A stretch of DNA of 37,355 nucleotides from positions 1 to 37,355 of the forward strand of contig CAIMNT010000096.1 of the NCBI GenBank assembly GCA_903842855.1, in the 5' to 3' direction. Below the pieces are notes generated by a model, which had not been told where the DNA came from, ran no database searches, and saw only the letters and a program-made list of their open reading frames with translations. Positions 1 through 8,964 of this stretch are shown here, piece by piece. Both the position numbers and the translations under genes were made by a program. Within the stretch, counting starts at the first letter, position 1; each line of letters begins with the position of its first letter. Origin of the DNA: an uncultured Actinomycetes bacterium (GTDB taxonomy: Bacteria > Actinomycetota > Actinomycetes > Nanopelagicales > Nanopelagicaceae).

Positions 1-1295
1 AGTGGCAAGAAATACAAGAAGTTAAGAACAACGAGCGCTAAGAATCCATAACTTGCATAGCGCTTAAATTTTGTAACAAAACCAAACCTGTCGGGTTCCA
101 GCAATTTGGATAGGGCAAACACAACGATCAGAATAATAAATGGCTCAAAGGCGATGGTGTAGAAATTAAAGATGGTGCGTTTTTGCCAGTTAAACCAGGG
201 AAGATAACCCGCAGCCAAACTCAGGAGAAGTATGCCGCTCTGCCATTCGCGTCTGGATATCCAATAGCCAAAGGTCACGGCAATCGCGGCAACTGCTGAC
301 CACCAGAGCAGTGGAGTTCCCAGTGCCAAAACTTCTTGGGCACATGCCGGCGCACCACATCCATGCGGGGCTTGGTAATAGAACGAGGTGGGCCTGGCCA
401 TTATTAACCAACCCCACGGATTTGCGGAGTATGGATGCGAGGCTGTCAAAGTGGTATGAAAATTCCACATCTCTGAGTGATAGTGCCAGAGGGAGCGCAC
501 CGGTGCAGGAATAAAGTTGAAGAATCCATGGTGTTGGGAGTTGGCCCAATTGCGATCGTAGCCAGAGGTGTTCAACAACCAACCCATCCAACTCAGGAAA
601 TATATGAGGATAGGGATAAGGATGTACTGCAAAATTCTCTTCCAGAGTTTTTCTCGCAACAATACTTTGATTGGAGTTTCAAGTTCCAACGCTTTATTCC
701 GTCGATAATCCACGTATAAGGTGAAGAGGAGATATGCAATCAAATAGTAAAGACCACTCCACTTCGTAGCCGCTGCCAAGCCCAGTGAGATTCCGGCAGC
801 CCAGTGTTGATTTCGCAGGAGAAAGAAGAATCCCAGCAAAGTAAAAAACATTAAGAAAATATCAAGTAGCGCGGTTCGCGACATGACGAGATGTAATCCA
901 TCTGCGCTCATCAATATTCCCGCAGAAAGTGAGAGGAAATAGTTGTTGAAAAGGCGTTTTGCGATATAAAAAATCATCACAATGGATAGGGAGCCGGCGA
1001 CAGCCGCGGCAATACGCCAGCCAAATTCGTGATACCCGAATAATTTAATTCCGAGCGCGATCATCCATTTGCCTACCGGAGGGTGAACGATAAATTCTGC
1101 CGCTGCCGTTTTTGGGTCTAACTCCACACCGTGGTGAAGTAGAGAGTTGGCGTTTTGAGCGTAGTAGACCTCATCAAATACAAAACCTTTAGGGCTTCCC
1201 AGGTGCCAGATTCTGAGGAGGAGCGCGGAAACTCCGAGCCCCAGCGCGGTCAGGTGATCGCGAAAGCGGTTAACACCGACCTCAAAGGTTGTCAT
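1..1295 (-). CDS. pmt: Dolichyl-phosphate-mannose--protein mannosyltransferase (partial, 3' end outside window)
   Basis: An open frame runs from ATG (complement of 1293-1295) to the window edge without a stop, giving about 431 residues. It reads as a GT39-family integral membrane protein O-mannosyltransferase, which transfers mannose from polyprenyl-phosphate-mannose to exported proteins at the membrane. Visible motifs are FDEVYYA near residue 40 (the Asp-Glu of the first external loop), HPPVGKW, TKWSG near residue 190, and ARPTSFYY followed by CGAPACAQEVLALG near residues 300-325, all typical of the actinobacterial enzyme (Rv1002c type). Hydrophobic segments alternate throughout. It is divergent from rsmI, the same arrangement as Rv1002c/Rv1003. 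TACGCT lies 6 nt before the ATG, suggesting a leaderless message. The carboxy-terminal end is missing only because the window stops. Confidence 0.93.
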   Translation of the reverse strand, partial: MTTFEVGVNRFRDHLTALGLGVSALLLRIWHLGSPKGFVFDEVYYAQNANSLLHHGVELDPKTAAAEFIVHPPVGKWMIALGIKLFGYHEFGWRIAAAVAGSLSIVMIFYIAKRLFNNYFLSLSAGILMSADGLHLVMSRTALLDIFLMFFTLLGFFFLLRNQHWAAGISLGLAAATKWSGLYYLIAYLLFTLYVDYRRNKALELETPIKVLLREKLWKRILQYILIPILIYFLSWMGWLLNTSGYDRNWANSQHHGFFNFIPAPVRSLWHYHSEMWNFHTTLTASHPYSANPWGWLIMARPTSFYYQAPHGCGAPACAQEVLALGTPLLWWSAVAAIAVTFGYWISRREWQSGILLLSLAAGYLPWFNWQKRTIFNFYTIAFEPFIILIVVFALSKLLEPDRFGFVTKFKRYASYGFLALVVLNFLYFLP

Positions 1296-1301
1296 GTGCC
1301 A

Positions 1302-1307
1302 AGCGTA
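1302..1307 (-). promoter_or_regulatory. Putative -10 element of pmt (leaderless)
   Basis: On the - strand TACGCT is followed by 6 nt and then the pmt ATG. No Shine-Dalgarno fits between them, so transcription probably starts at or next to the start codon. No good -35 is seen. Confidence 0.45.
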
Positions 1308-1315
1308 AAGCCTGC

Positions 1316-1321
1316 GACAAT
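1316..1321 (+). promoter_or_regulatory. Putative -10 element of rsmI (leaderless)
   Basis: GACAAT (4 of 6 matches to TATAAT) lies 6 nt before the ATG at 1328. It supports that ATG as the real rsmI start and overlaps the divergent pmt promoter region. Confidence 0.4.
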
Positions 1322-1327
1322 TACCTC

Positions 1328-2167
1328 ATGCTGATCCTTGCCTGTGGACCCCTTGGAAATGTGGGAGATACAACTGCTCGGATTAAATCTGTATTGGAGA
1401 GCGTTCCCTATATTGCTGCGGAGGATTCGCGGAAATTAAACCGCCTCACCAGCGACCTGGGGATTCGCTACTCGGGAAAGGTCATCTCATATTTTGAGGG
1501 TAACGAGAATGAGCGCTTAGAGCAGCTCAGCGCGATTTTAGTGAGTGGCGATGATCTCCTGGTGATCACTGATGCGGGAGCCCCTGGAATCAGCGATCCT
1601 GGATATCGTCTCATACGTGTGGCAGTTGAACTTGGAATCGACATCCAGGTTCTGCCAGGTCCAAGTGCTGTAACAACAGCCCTTCTGCTTTCAGGGCTTG
1701 CCACAGATCGTTTCTGCTTCGAAGGCTTTGCACCCCGAACTTTGGGGGCGCGACAGAGTTGGTATGAAAAACTCAGCAATGAAGAGCGCACCATAATTTT
1801 CTTCGAGGCACCCCACAGATTGCACGACTCTTTGACTGATGCGGTTGCGGCATTTGGAGCCGATCGAAAAGGCGCAATCTGCCGCGAGATGACCAAGACG
1901 TACGAAGAGACGATTCGAGGTTCTATCTCCGAACTTCTTGAGTGGAGCGCTAATCGTGAGATCTTGGGTGAAATAACCATCGTCTTCGAGGGTTTTGATC
2001 CGAGCTCGCAAAGTTATACCTCGGCTCAACTGGTTGAAATGGTCCGTGCCCGCGAGGTGGCCGGAGATGCACGCAAAGATGCCATTGCCGCAATCGCCAA
2101 AGAGGTTAACCTTCCCAAACGGTTTGTCTTCGACGCTATGGTCGGTGCCAAGCCTGCTGAAAGATAA
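1328..2167 (+). CDS. rsmI: 16S rRNA (cytidine(1402)-2'-O)-methyltransferase RsmI
   Basis: SAM-dependent tetrapyrrole-methylase-fold enzyme that 2'-O-methylates C1402 in the decoding centre of 16S rRNA. The product is 279 aa from the ATG at 1328, whose N-terminus MLILACGPLGNVGD matches the family. A longer frame from TTG at 1289 would add 13 unconserved residues and overlap pmt, so I reject it. Motifs in order are the N-terminal GPLGNVGD, AAEDSRKLNRL, SYFEGNENER, the SAM-site DAGAPGISDPGYRLI, and PGPSAVTTALLLSGL. The C-terminal part is shorter and less conserved, as usual. It starts a row of + strand genes running to prs, and metG begins 9 nt after the stop codon. Confidence 0.93.
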   Translation: MLILACGPLGNVGDTTARIKSVLESVPYIAAEDSRKLNRLTSDLGIRYSGKVISYFEGNENERLEQLSAILVSGDDLLVITDAGAPGISDPGYRLIRVAVELGIDIQVLPGPSAVTTALLLSGLATDRFCFEGFAPRTLGARQSWYEKLSNEERTIIFFEAPHRLHDSLTDAVAAFGADRKGAICREMTKTYEETIRGSISELLEWSANREILGEITIVFEGFDPSSQSYTSAQLVEMVRAREVAGDARKDAIAAIAKEVNLPKRFVFDAMVGAKPAER

Positions 2168-2170
2168 GAT
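2165..2170 (+). promoter_or_regulatory. Putative -10 element of metG, embedded in the rsmI stop codon
   Basis: TAAGAT begins with the TAA stop of rsmI and is followed by exactly 6 nt and the metG ATG. There is no Shine-Dalgarno in the 9-nt gap. This fits a leaderless internal promoter. Confidence 0.45.
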
Positions 2171-2176
2171 CGCCTT

Positions 2177-3742
2177 ATGAGCGCCGATTCCAAATCTTTT
2201 TACCTCACGACGCCGATTTATTATGTGAACGATGCCCCACATATCGGTACCGCTTACACCACAGTTGCTGGGGATGTACTTACGCGCTGGCATCGTCAAC
2301 GCGGGGAGTCTGTCTGGTTTTTAACGGGCACTGACGAGCATGGTCAAAAGGTTCTGAGTGCGGCGCAATCCAATGGAGTAGCTCCTCAAGAGTGGTGCGA
2401 CCGCTTGGTGGAGGAGTCTTGGAAGCCGGTCTGGAAAGACTTGAACATTGCTAACGATGATTTTATTCGTACAACTGAACCTCGGCATATGGAGCGAGTA
2501 CAACGCTTTCTTACCGGACTCAAAGATGCGGGCTATATCTACTCAGGCAAATATGAAGGTCCATATTGCATTGGTTGTGAAGAATTTAAACTTCCTGCAG
2601 ATTTGGATGAAGGACGCTGTAAAGTCCATGGCACTCCAGTCGAAATCTTGAGTGAAGAGAATTGGTTCTTTAAATTAAGCGCTTTCGTGCCACAAATATT
2701 GCAACACTACAAAGACCATCCAGAGGCATGCGAACCAGCTAGTGCCCGAAATGAAGTGGTTTCATTCTTGGAGAGCGGTGTAGAAGACCTCTCGATCTCT
2801 CGCTCTACCTTTGATTGGGGAATTCCCGTTCCTTGGGATACCAAGCAAGTGGTCTACGTCTGGTTTGATGCGCTGTTGAACTATGCGACTGCAGTTGGGC
2901 TCGGCGATGAAGCTGGAAGCGATGGTGCGCAGAAATTTCTGAGAACGTGGCCAGCAGATGTGCATCTAGTCGGTAAAGATATTTTGCGCTTTCACGCTGT
3001 TATCTGGCCCGCCATGTTGATGGCCGCGAATTTGCCGCTACCAAAGAAGGTTTTTGCGCACGGATGGCTATTGGTCGGCGGCGAGAAGATGTCTAAATCA
3101 AAGGCGAACAAGATCGCTCCATCTGAGATCACCGATCATTTCGGCGTAGATGCATTTCGATATTACTTCCTACGTGCAATTCCATTTGGAAGCGATGGAT
3201 CTTTCTCCTGGGAGGATATGTCGGCTCGTTATACATCTGAGCTAGCTAATGATTTTGGAAATCTTGCCTCACGTTTAATAGCGATGATTGAGAAATATTG
3301 TGATGGGCTGATCCCCGCTGTGGCTTATGACGAAACACTAAGTAACGCCTTAAGCCTTGCTGCAAGTACCGCCGATAGCGCGATTGTCGCTTTGGATTTT
3401 CAAACTGGCATAAATGCGATCATAGATTTTTGCAAACGTGTGAACGGGTATGTGACTGAACAGCAACCTTGGGTGCTGGCTAAAGATCCCGCCAACGTCG
3501 TTGAGCTAGAGAAGGTCTTGTACAACACCGCAGATGCGCTTCGCGCGTTAGCGGTACTCCTGCATCCCATCATGCCTGCCACCACCGAAATCTTGTGGGA
3601 GAGTTTGGGCGCCAATGAAACTCTAGGTGAGATCTCCAAGCAGTTGATCGGTGATGTGGGCCGTTGGGGACAGTTGCCCAAAGGGTCCAAGGTCACGAAA
3701 GGTGCAGTTCTCTTTCCGCGGCTAGAAGAAAAAGCGGAGTAG
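2177..3742 (+). CDS. metG: Methionyl-tRNA synthetase
   Basis: Class I aminoacyl-tRNA synthetase charging tRNA-Met with methionine in the cytoplasm; 521 aa. The Rossmann catalytic core carries the HIGH-type motif HIGT at residues 22-25 and KMSKS at 304-308. A single zinc-knuckle-like set lies in the connective-peptide region (C131, C134, C148, H151). The anticodon-binding helical domain follows, with the conserved QQPWVLAKD segment. It ends without the C-terminal EMAP/Trbp111-like dimerisation domain of E. coli MetG, which is usual for the actinobacterial form. It sits between rsmI and tatD, as in M. tuberculosis (Rv1007c region). Confidence 0.96.
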   Translation: MSADSKSFYLTTPIYYVNDAPHIGTAYTTVAGDVLTRWHRQRGESVWFLTGTDEHGQKVLSAAQSNGVAPQEWCDRLVEESWKPVWKDLNIANDDFIRTTEPRHMERVQRFLTGLKDAGYIYSGKYEGPYCIGCEEFKLPADLDEGRCKVHGTPVEILSEENWFFKLSAFVPQILQHYKDHPEACEPASARNEVVSFLESGVEDLSISRSTFDWGIPVPWDTKQVVYVWFDALLNYATAVGLGDEAGSDGAQKFLRTWPADVHLVGKDILRFHAVIWPAMLMAANLPLPKKVFAHGWLLVGGEKMSKSKANKIAPSEITDHFGVDAFRYYFLRAIPFGSDGSFSWEDMSARYTSELANDFGNLASRLIAMIEKYCDGLIPAVAYDETLSNALSLAASTADSAIVALDFQTGINAIIDFCKRVNGYVTEQQPWVLAKDPANVVELEKVLYNTADALRALAVLLHPIMPATTEILWESLGANETLGEISKQLIGDVGRWGQLPKGSKVTKGAVLFPRLEEKAE

Positions 3743-4600
3743 ATGTCCGACCGCCACTCTCTTAAGGAGCCTCGTCCAGACGCACCCGTTCCTGAACCGC
3801 TTAAGAGGCCTTGCATAGATGTGCATGCACATATGGAACTTGTTACAGAGAGCGCACCAGATGCACCGGAAGTTGCTGAACTTCTCGCATCCGCGGCTCG
3901 CGCTGGTATAGATCGCGTCATTCAAGTTGGCTATTCCGCAGCTCAATCCCGTTGGGGAGTTAAGTGCGCTGAAAGCTTTCCTGGGCAGGTATTGGCTGCG
4001 GTAGCACTCCACCCCAATGAAGCTCCCGTAGTAGCAGATTTAGAGGCGGATCTCGCTGTTATTGAGGAACTAGCCGCTCATCCACGCGTACGCGCTATCG
4101 GTGAGACTGGTCTTGATTTCTTTAGAACTGAACCGGAGCTGCGTGATCGACAGATTTACTCTTTCAAGCGACACATTGCACTTGCGAAAGAGGTCGACAA
4201 AGCCTTGGTAATTCATGATCGCAATGCGCATCGCGCCGTTCTTGATACCTTGCTTGATGTTGGTGCCCCTCGTTTGACTATTTTTCATTGCTATTCCGGC
4301 GATGCCGAGATGGCACGCGAATGCGTCGATGCCGGGTATTTCTTATCATTCGCAGGAACCGTGACTTTTAAAAATGCGCCAGAGTTACGCGAGGCCGCCA
4401 AACTAGTTCCAGTCGAGCAATTGTTGATCGAGACCGACTCTCCTTTCTTGGCGCCTGCACCACATCGCGGAACTCTTAATACTCCAGCACAAGTGGCAAA
4501 CATCATTAGGTTTGTAGCTGATCTGCGCGATGTGAGCGTCGAGTATTTATGCGATCAGGTAACAGAAAATGCGTTACGTTTGTTCGGAAGTTTTGATTAA
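3743..4600 (+). CDS. tatD: TatD family metal-dependent hydrolase/DNase
   Basis: TIM-barrel metal-dependent hydrolase of the TatD family; characterised members have 3'-5' exonuclease activity. 285 aa. Metal ligands and family motifs visible are DVHAHM (H28, H30), AIGETGLDFFR, VIHDRNAH, TIFHCYSGD and IETDSPFLAPAPHRG. About 24 extra residues precede the barrel. The start codon directly follows the metG stop, with GGAG just upstream, so translation is probably coupled. The TAA overlaps the rsmA ATG by one base. The order tatD-rsmA lacks the rpfB gene found between them in mycobacteria. Confidence 0.93.
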   Translation: MSDRHSLKEPRPDAPVPEPLKRPCIDVHAHMELVTESAPDAPEVAELLASAARAGIDRVIQVGYSAAQSRWGVKCAESFPGQVLAAVALHPNEAPVVADLEADLAVIEELAAHPRVRAIGETGLDFFRTEPELRDRQIYSFKRHIALAKEVDKALVIHDRNAHRAVLDTLLDVGAPRLTIFHCYSGDAEMARECVDAGYFLSFAGTVTFKNAPELREAAKLVPVEQLLIETDSPFLAPAPHRGTLNTPAQVANIIRFVADLRDVSVEYLCDQVTENALRLFGSFD

Positions 4601-5433
4601 TGACCACGCTGCTGGGTGCGGCAGAAATTCGCGAGATTGCAGCGCGCATCGGAGTTAACCCAACTAAAAAGTTGGGACAAAATTTTGTGGTTGACGCTAA
4701 TACTTGTCGTCGCATCGTTAAGGTCGCAGATGTGAATTCCGACGATGTTGCACTTGAAATTGGACCAGGGCTCGGTTCGCTCACACTTGCGCTGCTAGAG
4801 ATCGCGAAATCGGTGATTGCAATTGAGATCGATCCGCGGCTAGCGATGGAGTTACCGAATACCGCTTCCACCCACGGATTCGATAGTGCGAAGTTGCTCA
4901 TGATTAATGAAGATGCTCTGGCAACGCAATCACTTCCACTGGAACCCACAATCTTGGTGGCAAATCTGCCTTACAACATATCTGTCCCGGTTCTGTTGCA
5001 CTTCCTTGAGAAATTTCCAACAATCCGTTCGGGTGTAGTGATGGTCCAAAGCGAAGTCGCCGATCGTCTCATTGCAAGGCCCGGAAATAAGACCTATGGG
5101 TCGCCTTCCGTAAAAGCCACTTGGTGGGCAGATATGAGTGGAGCAGGAAACGTTGCCAGGCAGGTCTTTTGGCCGATCCCCAATGTGGACTCTTCACTGG
5201 TTCGATTTGTGAGACATGAAGCTGCGGGCAGTGAATCGGAGCGAGCTCTCACCTTTTCAGTGATTGATGCGGCATTCGCCCAACGCCGCAAAATGCTCAG
5301 AAGTGCTCTATCTCAATTATTCGCAGGCGAGGCAGAGGTAGCCATAGGTGAGGCCGGAGTAGATCCCACTGCCCGCGGTGAGACTTTGCTTCTCCGCGAC
5401 TTTATGGCGATTGCCAATACGCTAGAGCCATGA
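4600..5433 (+). CDS. rsmA: 16S rRNA (adenine(1518)/adenine(1519)-N6)-dimethyltransferase
   Basis: KsgA/Dim1 family enzyme that dimethylates the two adjacent adenines of the helix-45 loop of 16S rRNA late in 30S assembly. 277 aa. Motifs are KKLGQNFV at residues 23-30, the SAM-binding EIGPGLGSLT starting at 53, and the catalytic NLPYNI at 122-127 (motif IV). The C-terminal helical domain has FAQRRKMLRSAL. Coupled on both sides: its ATG overlaps the tatD stop, and its TGA overlaps the ispE ATG. Confidence 0.96.
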   Translation: MTTLLGAAEIREIAARIGVNPTKKLGQNFVVDANTCRRIVKVADVNSDDVALEIGPGLGSLTLALLEIAKSVIAIEIDPRLAMELPNTASTHGFDSAKLLMINEDALATQSLPLEPTILVANLPYNISVPVLLHFLEKFPTIRSGVVMVQSEVADRLIARPGNKTYGSPSVKATWWADMSGAGNVARQVFWPIPNVDSSLVRFVRHEAAGSESERALTFSVIDAAFAQRRKMLRSALSQLFAGEAEVAIGEAGVDPTARGETLLLRDFMAIANTLEP

Positions 5434-6350
5434 GGCGTAACGGAGTAGTTGTGCGAGTTCCCGGAAAGGTGAACTTGCAACTCTCGGTTGGCCCGCTTGA
5501 ACCAGATGGCTATCACGAAGTCACAACCGTTTTTCAAGCAATCGCAATTTACGATGATGTCTCAGTGAGATTTGCAGAGCCAGGTTCTGGAATCACTTTG
5601 ACGATCAGTGGCCCAACTGCAGCTGGCGTCCCTATAGATTCAACAAACTTGGCTTATCGCGCTGCTCAACTCATGATTGATCTGCACGACCTTGATTCCG
5701 ATATCTCGATTCATATCAAGAAAGAGATTCCTGTCGCGGGTGGAATGGCTGGTGGGAGTGCCGATGCGGCAGCGGTGATCGTTGCCTTCGATGCCCTCTT
5801 TGAACTTGGCTTATCGCGCGATGGTATGGAGAAGATCGGTGCACAACTAGGTAGCGATGTTCCTTTCGCCATTACAGGCGGCATCGCAATTGGACGTGGC
5901 CACGGGGATCAACTCACCCCCGTTCTGGCTCGGGGAAGTTATAACTGGGTCTTAGCGATGGCGCCTCAAGGGCTATCTACACAGTCGGTTTATAGGGAAT
6001 GCGATCGACTTCGCACCGGGTTAGATATCGCTCGGCCTCAAGTCTCGGATCAGATCTTGCAGGCGCTACGTGCTGGGGATGCCGAGCTTGTGGGTAGGTC
6101 CTTGGCTAACGATCTCCAGTCGGCAGCCTGTTCGCTGCGCCCAGCACTACGCCTAGTCCTCGATGTGGGAATTGATTATGGCGCCCTAGGTGCAGTCGTT
6201 TCGGGTAGCGGCCCCACGGTTGCCTTCTTGGTCGCCGATGAAGAGCGGGCTCTTGATTTAACCGTTGCTCTTAGCGCGAGCGGTGTGGTTGCAGGAGTTA
6301 TTAGAGCCACAGGTCCCACACATGGAGCTCGCGCAATCGAAACTCTCTAG
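5430..6350 (+). CDS. ispE: 4-diphosphocytidyl-2-C-methyl-D-erythritol kinase
   Basis: GHMP-family kinase of the MEP isoprenoid pathway, phosphorylating CDP-ME. 306 aa. The N-terminal motif is VPGKVNLQLSVG (family usually A-K-I/V-N-L), followed by DGYHEVTTVFQAI. The ATP-binding glycine-rich motif PVAGGMAGGSADAAA is at residues 101-115, LGSDVPF near 141-147 carries the catalytic Asp, and VSGSGPTVAF lies in the C-terminal half. It overlaps rsmA by 4 nt (ATGA), so the two are very likely co-translated. A tRNA-Gln gene follows 79 nt downstream, before glmU. Confidence 0.95.
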   Translation: MRRNGVVVRVPGKVNLQLSVGPLEPDGYHEVTTVFQAIAIYDDVSVRFAEPGSGITLTISGPTAAGVPIDSTNLAYRAAQLMIDLHDLDSDISIHIKKEIPVAGGMAGGSADAAAVIVAFDALFELGLSRDGMEKIGAQLGSDVPFAITGGIAIGRGHGDQLTPVLARGSYNWVLAMAPQGLSTQSVYRECDRLRTGLDIARPQVSDQILQALRAGDAELVGRSLANDLQSAACSLRPALRLVLDVGIDYGALGAVVSGSGPTVAFLVADEERALDLTVALSASGVVAGVIRATGPTHGARAIETL

Positions 6351-6429
6351 AGGCCTCAGTAGAACCACCCTAAAACACCGTAAATTCTGCGTATTTGTCG
6401 CAATGGCACTTATAAGGGAGAATTCAGGT

Positions 6430-6504
6430 TCCGCCATTGTGTAGTGGCTAGCACATGGGCCTTTGAAGCCCAGGGTCCAGGATCGATACCTGGTGGCGGA
6501 GCCA
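6430..6504 (+). tRNA. tRNA-Gln (anticodon TTG)
   Basis: A full cloverleaf folds. The acceptor TCCGCCA pairs with TGGCGGA, the D stem is GTG/CAC, and the anticodon stem TGGGC/GCCCA closes loop CTTTGAA with anticodon TTG at 6463-6465. The T stem is CCAGG/CCTGG. Discriminator G and an encoded CCA end at 6504. TATAAG at 6411-6416 could be its -10 box, though no convincing -35 is seen. It lies between ispE and glmU, so glmU may also be read from this promoter. Confidence 0.95.
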
Positions 6505-6538
6505 TAACGCAGCCGCCGAAGCAGTGAGGGGGAGAGCA

Positions 6539-7987
6539 GTGAAGCAGCTCGACCTCGTAATCGTCTTAGCTGCCGGCGAGGGAACTCGTATGAAATCTGC
6601 CCTTCCAAAGGTTCTCCATCAAATAGCTGGTCGCCCAATCGTCGATCACGTTATCAATGCAACAACGCCCTTACATGCCAAAGAGTTACGGGTAGTCGTA
6701 GGAGCCGCACGCGAACTAGTTGAGGAGCACCTCCTTACCCAATTTCCAGGGACGACCATCGTGGTTCAAGAGCAGCGCAATGGCACGGGCCATGCGGTTC
6801 AGGTGGCTCTTGAGGGAGCGCCTCAAATCGGCACAGTTTTGATTTTGGCAGGCGATACTCCTTTGCTCACCTCTGTAACCCTTCAAGAGTTTTTTGACGC
6901 CCACACTGGGCTAGAAGTCGATGCATCAGTACTTAGCGCTTTTGTCCCAGACCCTTTCGGCTATGGACGAATAGTGCGAGCCGAAGATGGATCGCTCGAA
7001 GGAATTGTTGAGGAGCGCGACGCCGATCCACTGCAAAAAGAGATCGATGAGATTAATACAGGTGTCTATCTCTTTGATATTGCCGTACTCCGCTCTGCGC
7101 TCGCTGGACTCAAGAGTGGCAACTCGCAGGGCGAGCTTTACCTCACCGATGTATTGGCGCTTATCAAGGAAGCTGGAAAGAGCGCTCTCGCTATTGCCTC
7201 TAGCGACTATACCGAGACGCTCGGGGCAAATGACCGTAGCCAGTTGGCAGAGTGCGCTGCGATCATGCGCGATCGCATTAATGAGACCCTTATGAAAAAC
7301 GGTGTCAGCATTATCGATCCCACAACCACGTGGATAGATCTGGGGGTTGAAATCGCCCCTGATGTCACCATTCATCCAGGTAGCTCCATTACTGGAAATA
7401 CCAAGATCGAAACAGGGGCCACCATCGGCCCGCGCACGACACTGCAGAATGTTTTTGTAGGGGCTGGAGCGAGTGTCATAGAAAGCCGTGCCACCGATTC
7501 TGCAATTGGAGCTGGGGCGAACGTTGGGCCCTTTAGTTTTATCCGGCCTGGAACTACCTTGGCGGAAGGCAGCAAAGTCGGCGCCTATGTCGAAGTCAAA
7601 AACTCCAGCATTGGAGCCGGCTCCAAAGTGCCTCATCTTTCGTATGTTGGGGATGCCACTATCGGTTCGGGGACCAATATTGGAGCGGCCACCATATTTG
7701 TGAATTACGACGGGGTGGAGAAGCACGAGACCACTATTGGCAATGACGTGCGGATAGGTAGCGACACCATGTTGGTGGCACCGGTAAACATTGGCGATGG
7801 CGCCTATACAGCGGCTGGCTCTGTCATCACCGAGGACGTTCCAGCAGGTTCCATAGGAGTTGCTAGGGCAAAACAGAGAAATGTCTTAGGGTGGGTTCTG
7901 CGTAAGCGGGCGGGCTCGAAGTCGGCCGAATCTGCCAAAAAAGCCGGAGCCACTGATGGCTCTACTAAAGCACAGGGGGAAGCATGA
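6539..7987 (+). CDS. glmU: Bifunctional GlcNAc-1-phosphate uridyltransferase / glucosamine-1-phosphate acetyltransferase
   Basis: Makes UDP-GlcNAc for peptidoglycan and other envelope sugars. The N-terminal pyrophosphorylase domain has LAAGEGTRMKSALPKVLH and the metal/substrate segment VLILAGDTPLL. The C-terminal half is a left-handed beta-helix of hexapeptide repeats (acetyltransferase), with VKNSSIGAGSKVPHLSYVGD and NIGAATIFVNYDG containing the expected catalytic His, Lys and Asn residues. A Ser/Ala/Lys-rich tail ends the protein. I choose GTG at 6539 (482 aa) because a GGGGGAG Shine-Dalgarno lies just upstream; an in-frame GTG at 6524 would add 5 residues. The stop overlaps the prs ATG by 4 nt. 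UDP-GlcNAc is also the expected precursor for the wbp cassette at 20-24.6 kb. Confidence 0.96.
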   Translation: MKQLDLVIVLAAGEGTRMKSALPKVLHQIAGRPIVDHVINATTPLHAKELRVVVGAARELVEEHLLTQFPGTTIVVQEQRNGTGHAVQVALEGAPQIGTVLILAGDTPLLTSVTLQEFFDAHTGLEVDASVLSAFVPDPFGYGRIVRAEDGSLEGIVEERDADPLQKEIDEINTGVYLFDIAVLRSALAGLKSGNSQGELYLTDVLALIKEAGKSALAIASSDYTETLGANDRSQLAECAAIMRDRINETLMKNGVSIIDPTTTWIDLGVEIAPDVTIHPGSSITGNTKIETGATIGPRTTLQNVFVGAGASVIESRATDSAIGAGANVGPFSFIRPGTTLAEGSKVGAYVEVKNSSIGAGSKVPHLSYVGDATIGSGTNIGAATIFVNYDGVEKHETTIGNDVRIGSDTMLVAPVNIGDGAYTAAGSVITEDVPAGSIGVARAKQRNVLGWVLRKRAGSKSAESAKKAGATDGSTKAQGEA

Positions 7988-8964
7988 GCGAACTTCGACT
8001 TAGCTCGGAAAAGCGATTACGGATCTTTACCGGTCGCGGATACCCCGAGTTAGCAGAAGATGTCGCCGCTGAACTAGGCATTCCTATCACCCCAACATCC
8101 GCATACGACTTCGCCAACGGTGAGATCTTTGTTCGCTTCGAAGAATCTGTGCGCGGCTCCGATGCCTTTGTAATTCAAAGTCACGCTGCACCAGTAAATA
8201 AGCAGATCATGGAACAACTCATCATGGTCGATGCCCTTAAGCGCGCATCGGCAAAGCGGATCACAGTTGTCGCACCGTTTTACGGATATGCCCGTCAAGA
8301 TAAGAAGCATCGTGGGCGAGAGCCAATCTCTGCTCGTTTGATGGCTGACCTTTTTAAGACCGCCGGTGCCGATCGTTTGATGGTCGTTGATCTTCACACC
8401 TCACAAATTCAAGGTTTCTTCGATGGACCAGTAGATCACCTCTTTGCACTTCCGCTTCTTACAAATTATGTGGGAAGTAAAGTTGATCGTTCGCGTCTGA
8501 CTATCGTTTCACCGGACTCTGGCCGGGTACGCGTTGCTGAACGTTGGTCAGATATGTTGGGTGGCGCTCCAATCGCATTTATTCATAAGACTCGCGATCC
8601 GCGGATTCCAAACGAATCTGTGACAGGTCGCGTGGTTGGAGATGTACAGGGTCAAACCTGTGTCGTTATAGATGACATGATCGATACAGCTGGAACAATT
8701 ACCAAGGCAGTTGATGCTCTCTTTGAAGAGGGTGCATCTGAGGTAATAGTTGCTGCAACACATGCAGTCTTATCCGGTCCAGCAGTCGAACGTTTACGTA
8801 ATTCACGAGTCAGTGAAGTCGTTGTCACCAACACTCTGCCGATAGCGGAAGAATCTCGCTTCGATAAATTGACCGTGCTCTCCATTGCACCCCTACTCGG
8901 GCGGGCAATCAAAGAGGTATTTGAAGATGGCTCAGTCACTAGCCTCTTCGATGGCCATTCCTAA
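7984..8964 (+). CDS. prs: Ribose-phosphate pyrophosphokinase (PRPP synthetase)
   Basis: Forms PRPP from ribose-5-phosphate and ATP for nucleotide, His and Trp synthesis. 326 aa, the usual class I length. Motifs are the flexible-loop/ATP region FYGYARQDKKHRGREPISARL, DLHTSQIQGFFD with the conserved metal-site His, and the PRPP-binding loop VVIDDMIDTAGTI. Coupled to glmU through an ATGA overlap, as in other Actinobacteria (glmU-prs). The 167 bp downstream contain the promoter and leader of rplY. A 7-bp A/T-rich inverted repeat (8960-8966 with 8976-8982) at the stop codon is not followed by a T tract, so I do not call it a terminator. Confidence 0.96.
   Translation: MSELRLSSEKRLRIFTGRGYPELAEDVAAELGIPITPTSAYDFANGEIFVRFEESVRGSDAFVIQSHAAPVNKQIMEQLIMVDALKRASAKRITVVAPFYGYARQDKKHRGREPISARLMADLFKTAGADRLMVVDLHTSQIQGFFDGPVDHLFALPLLTNYVGSKVDRSRLTIVSPDSGRVRVAERWSDMLGGAPIAFIHKTRDPRIPNESVTGRVVGDVQGQTCVVIDDMIDTAGTITKAVDALFEEGASEVIVAATHAVLSGPAVERLRNSRVSEVVVTNTLPIAEESRFDKLTVLSIAPLLGRAIKEVFEDGSVTSLFDGHS

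Noticed and set aside
1289..1327. Upstream TTG start for rsmI
   Set aside because: It overlaps the divergent pmt gene and adds 13 unconserved residues; the family N-terminus and the -10 spacing both favour ATG 1328.
1691..2299. - strand open frame of 202 codons across rsmI/metG
   Set aside because: It covers the junction of two conserved + strand genes and shows no recognisable protein features.
6926..7726. Long - strand open frame (266 codons) opposite glmU
   Set aside because: The + strand GlmU is complete with all motifs; the opposite frame shows no family pattern and no promoter or Shine-Dalgarno.
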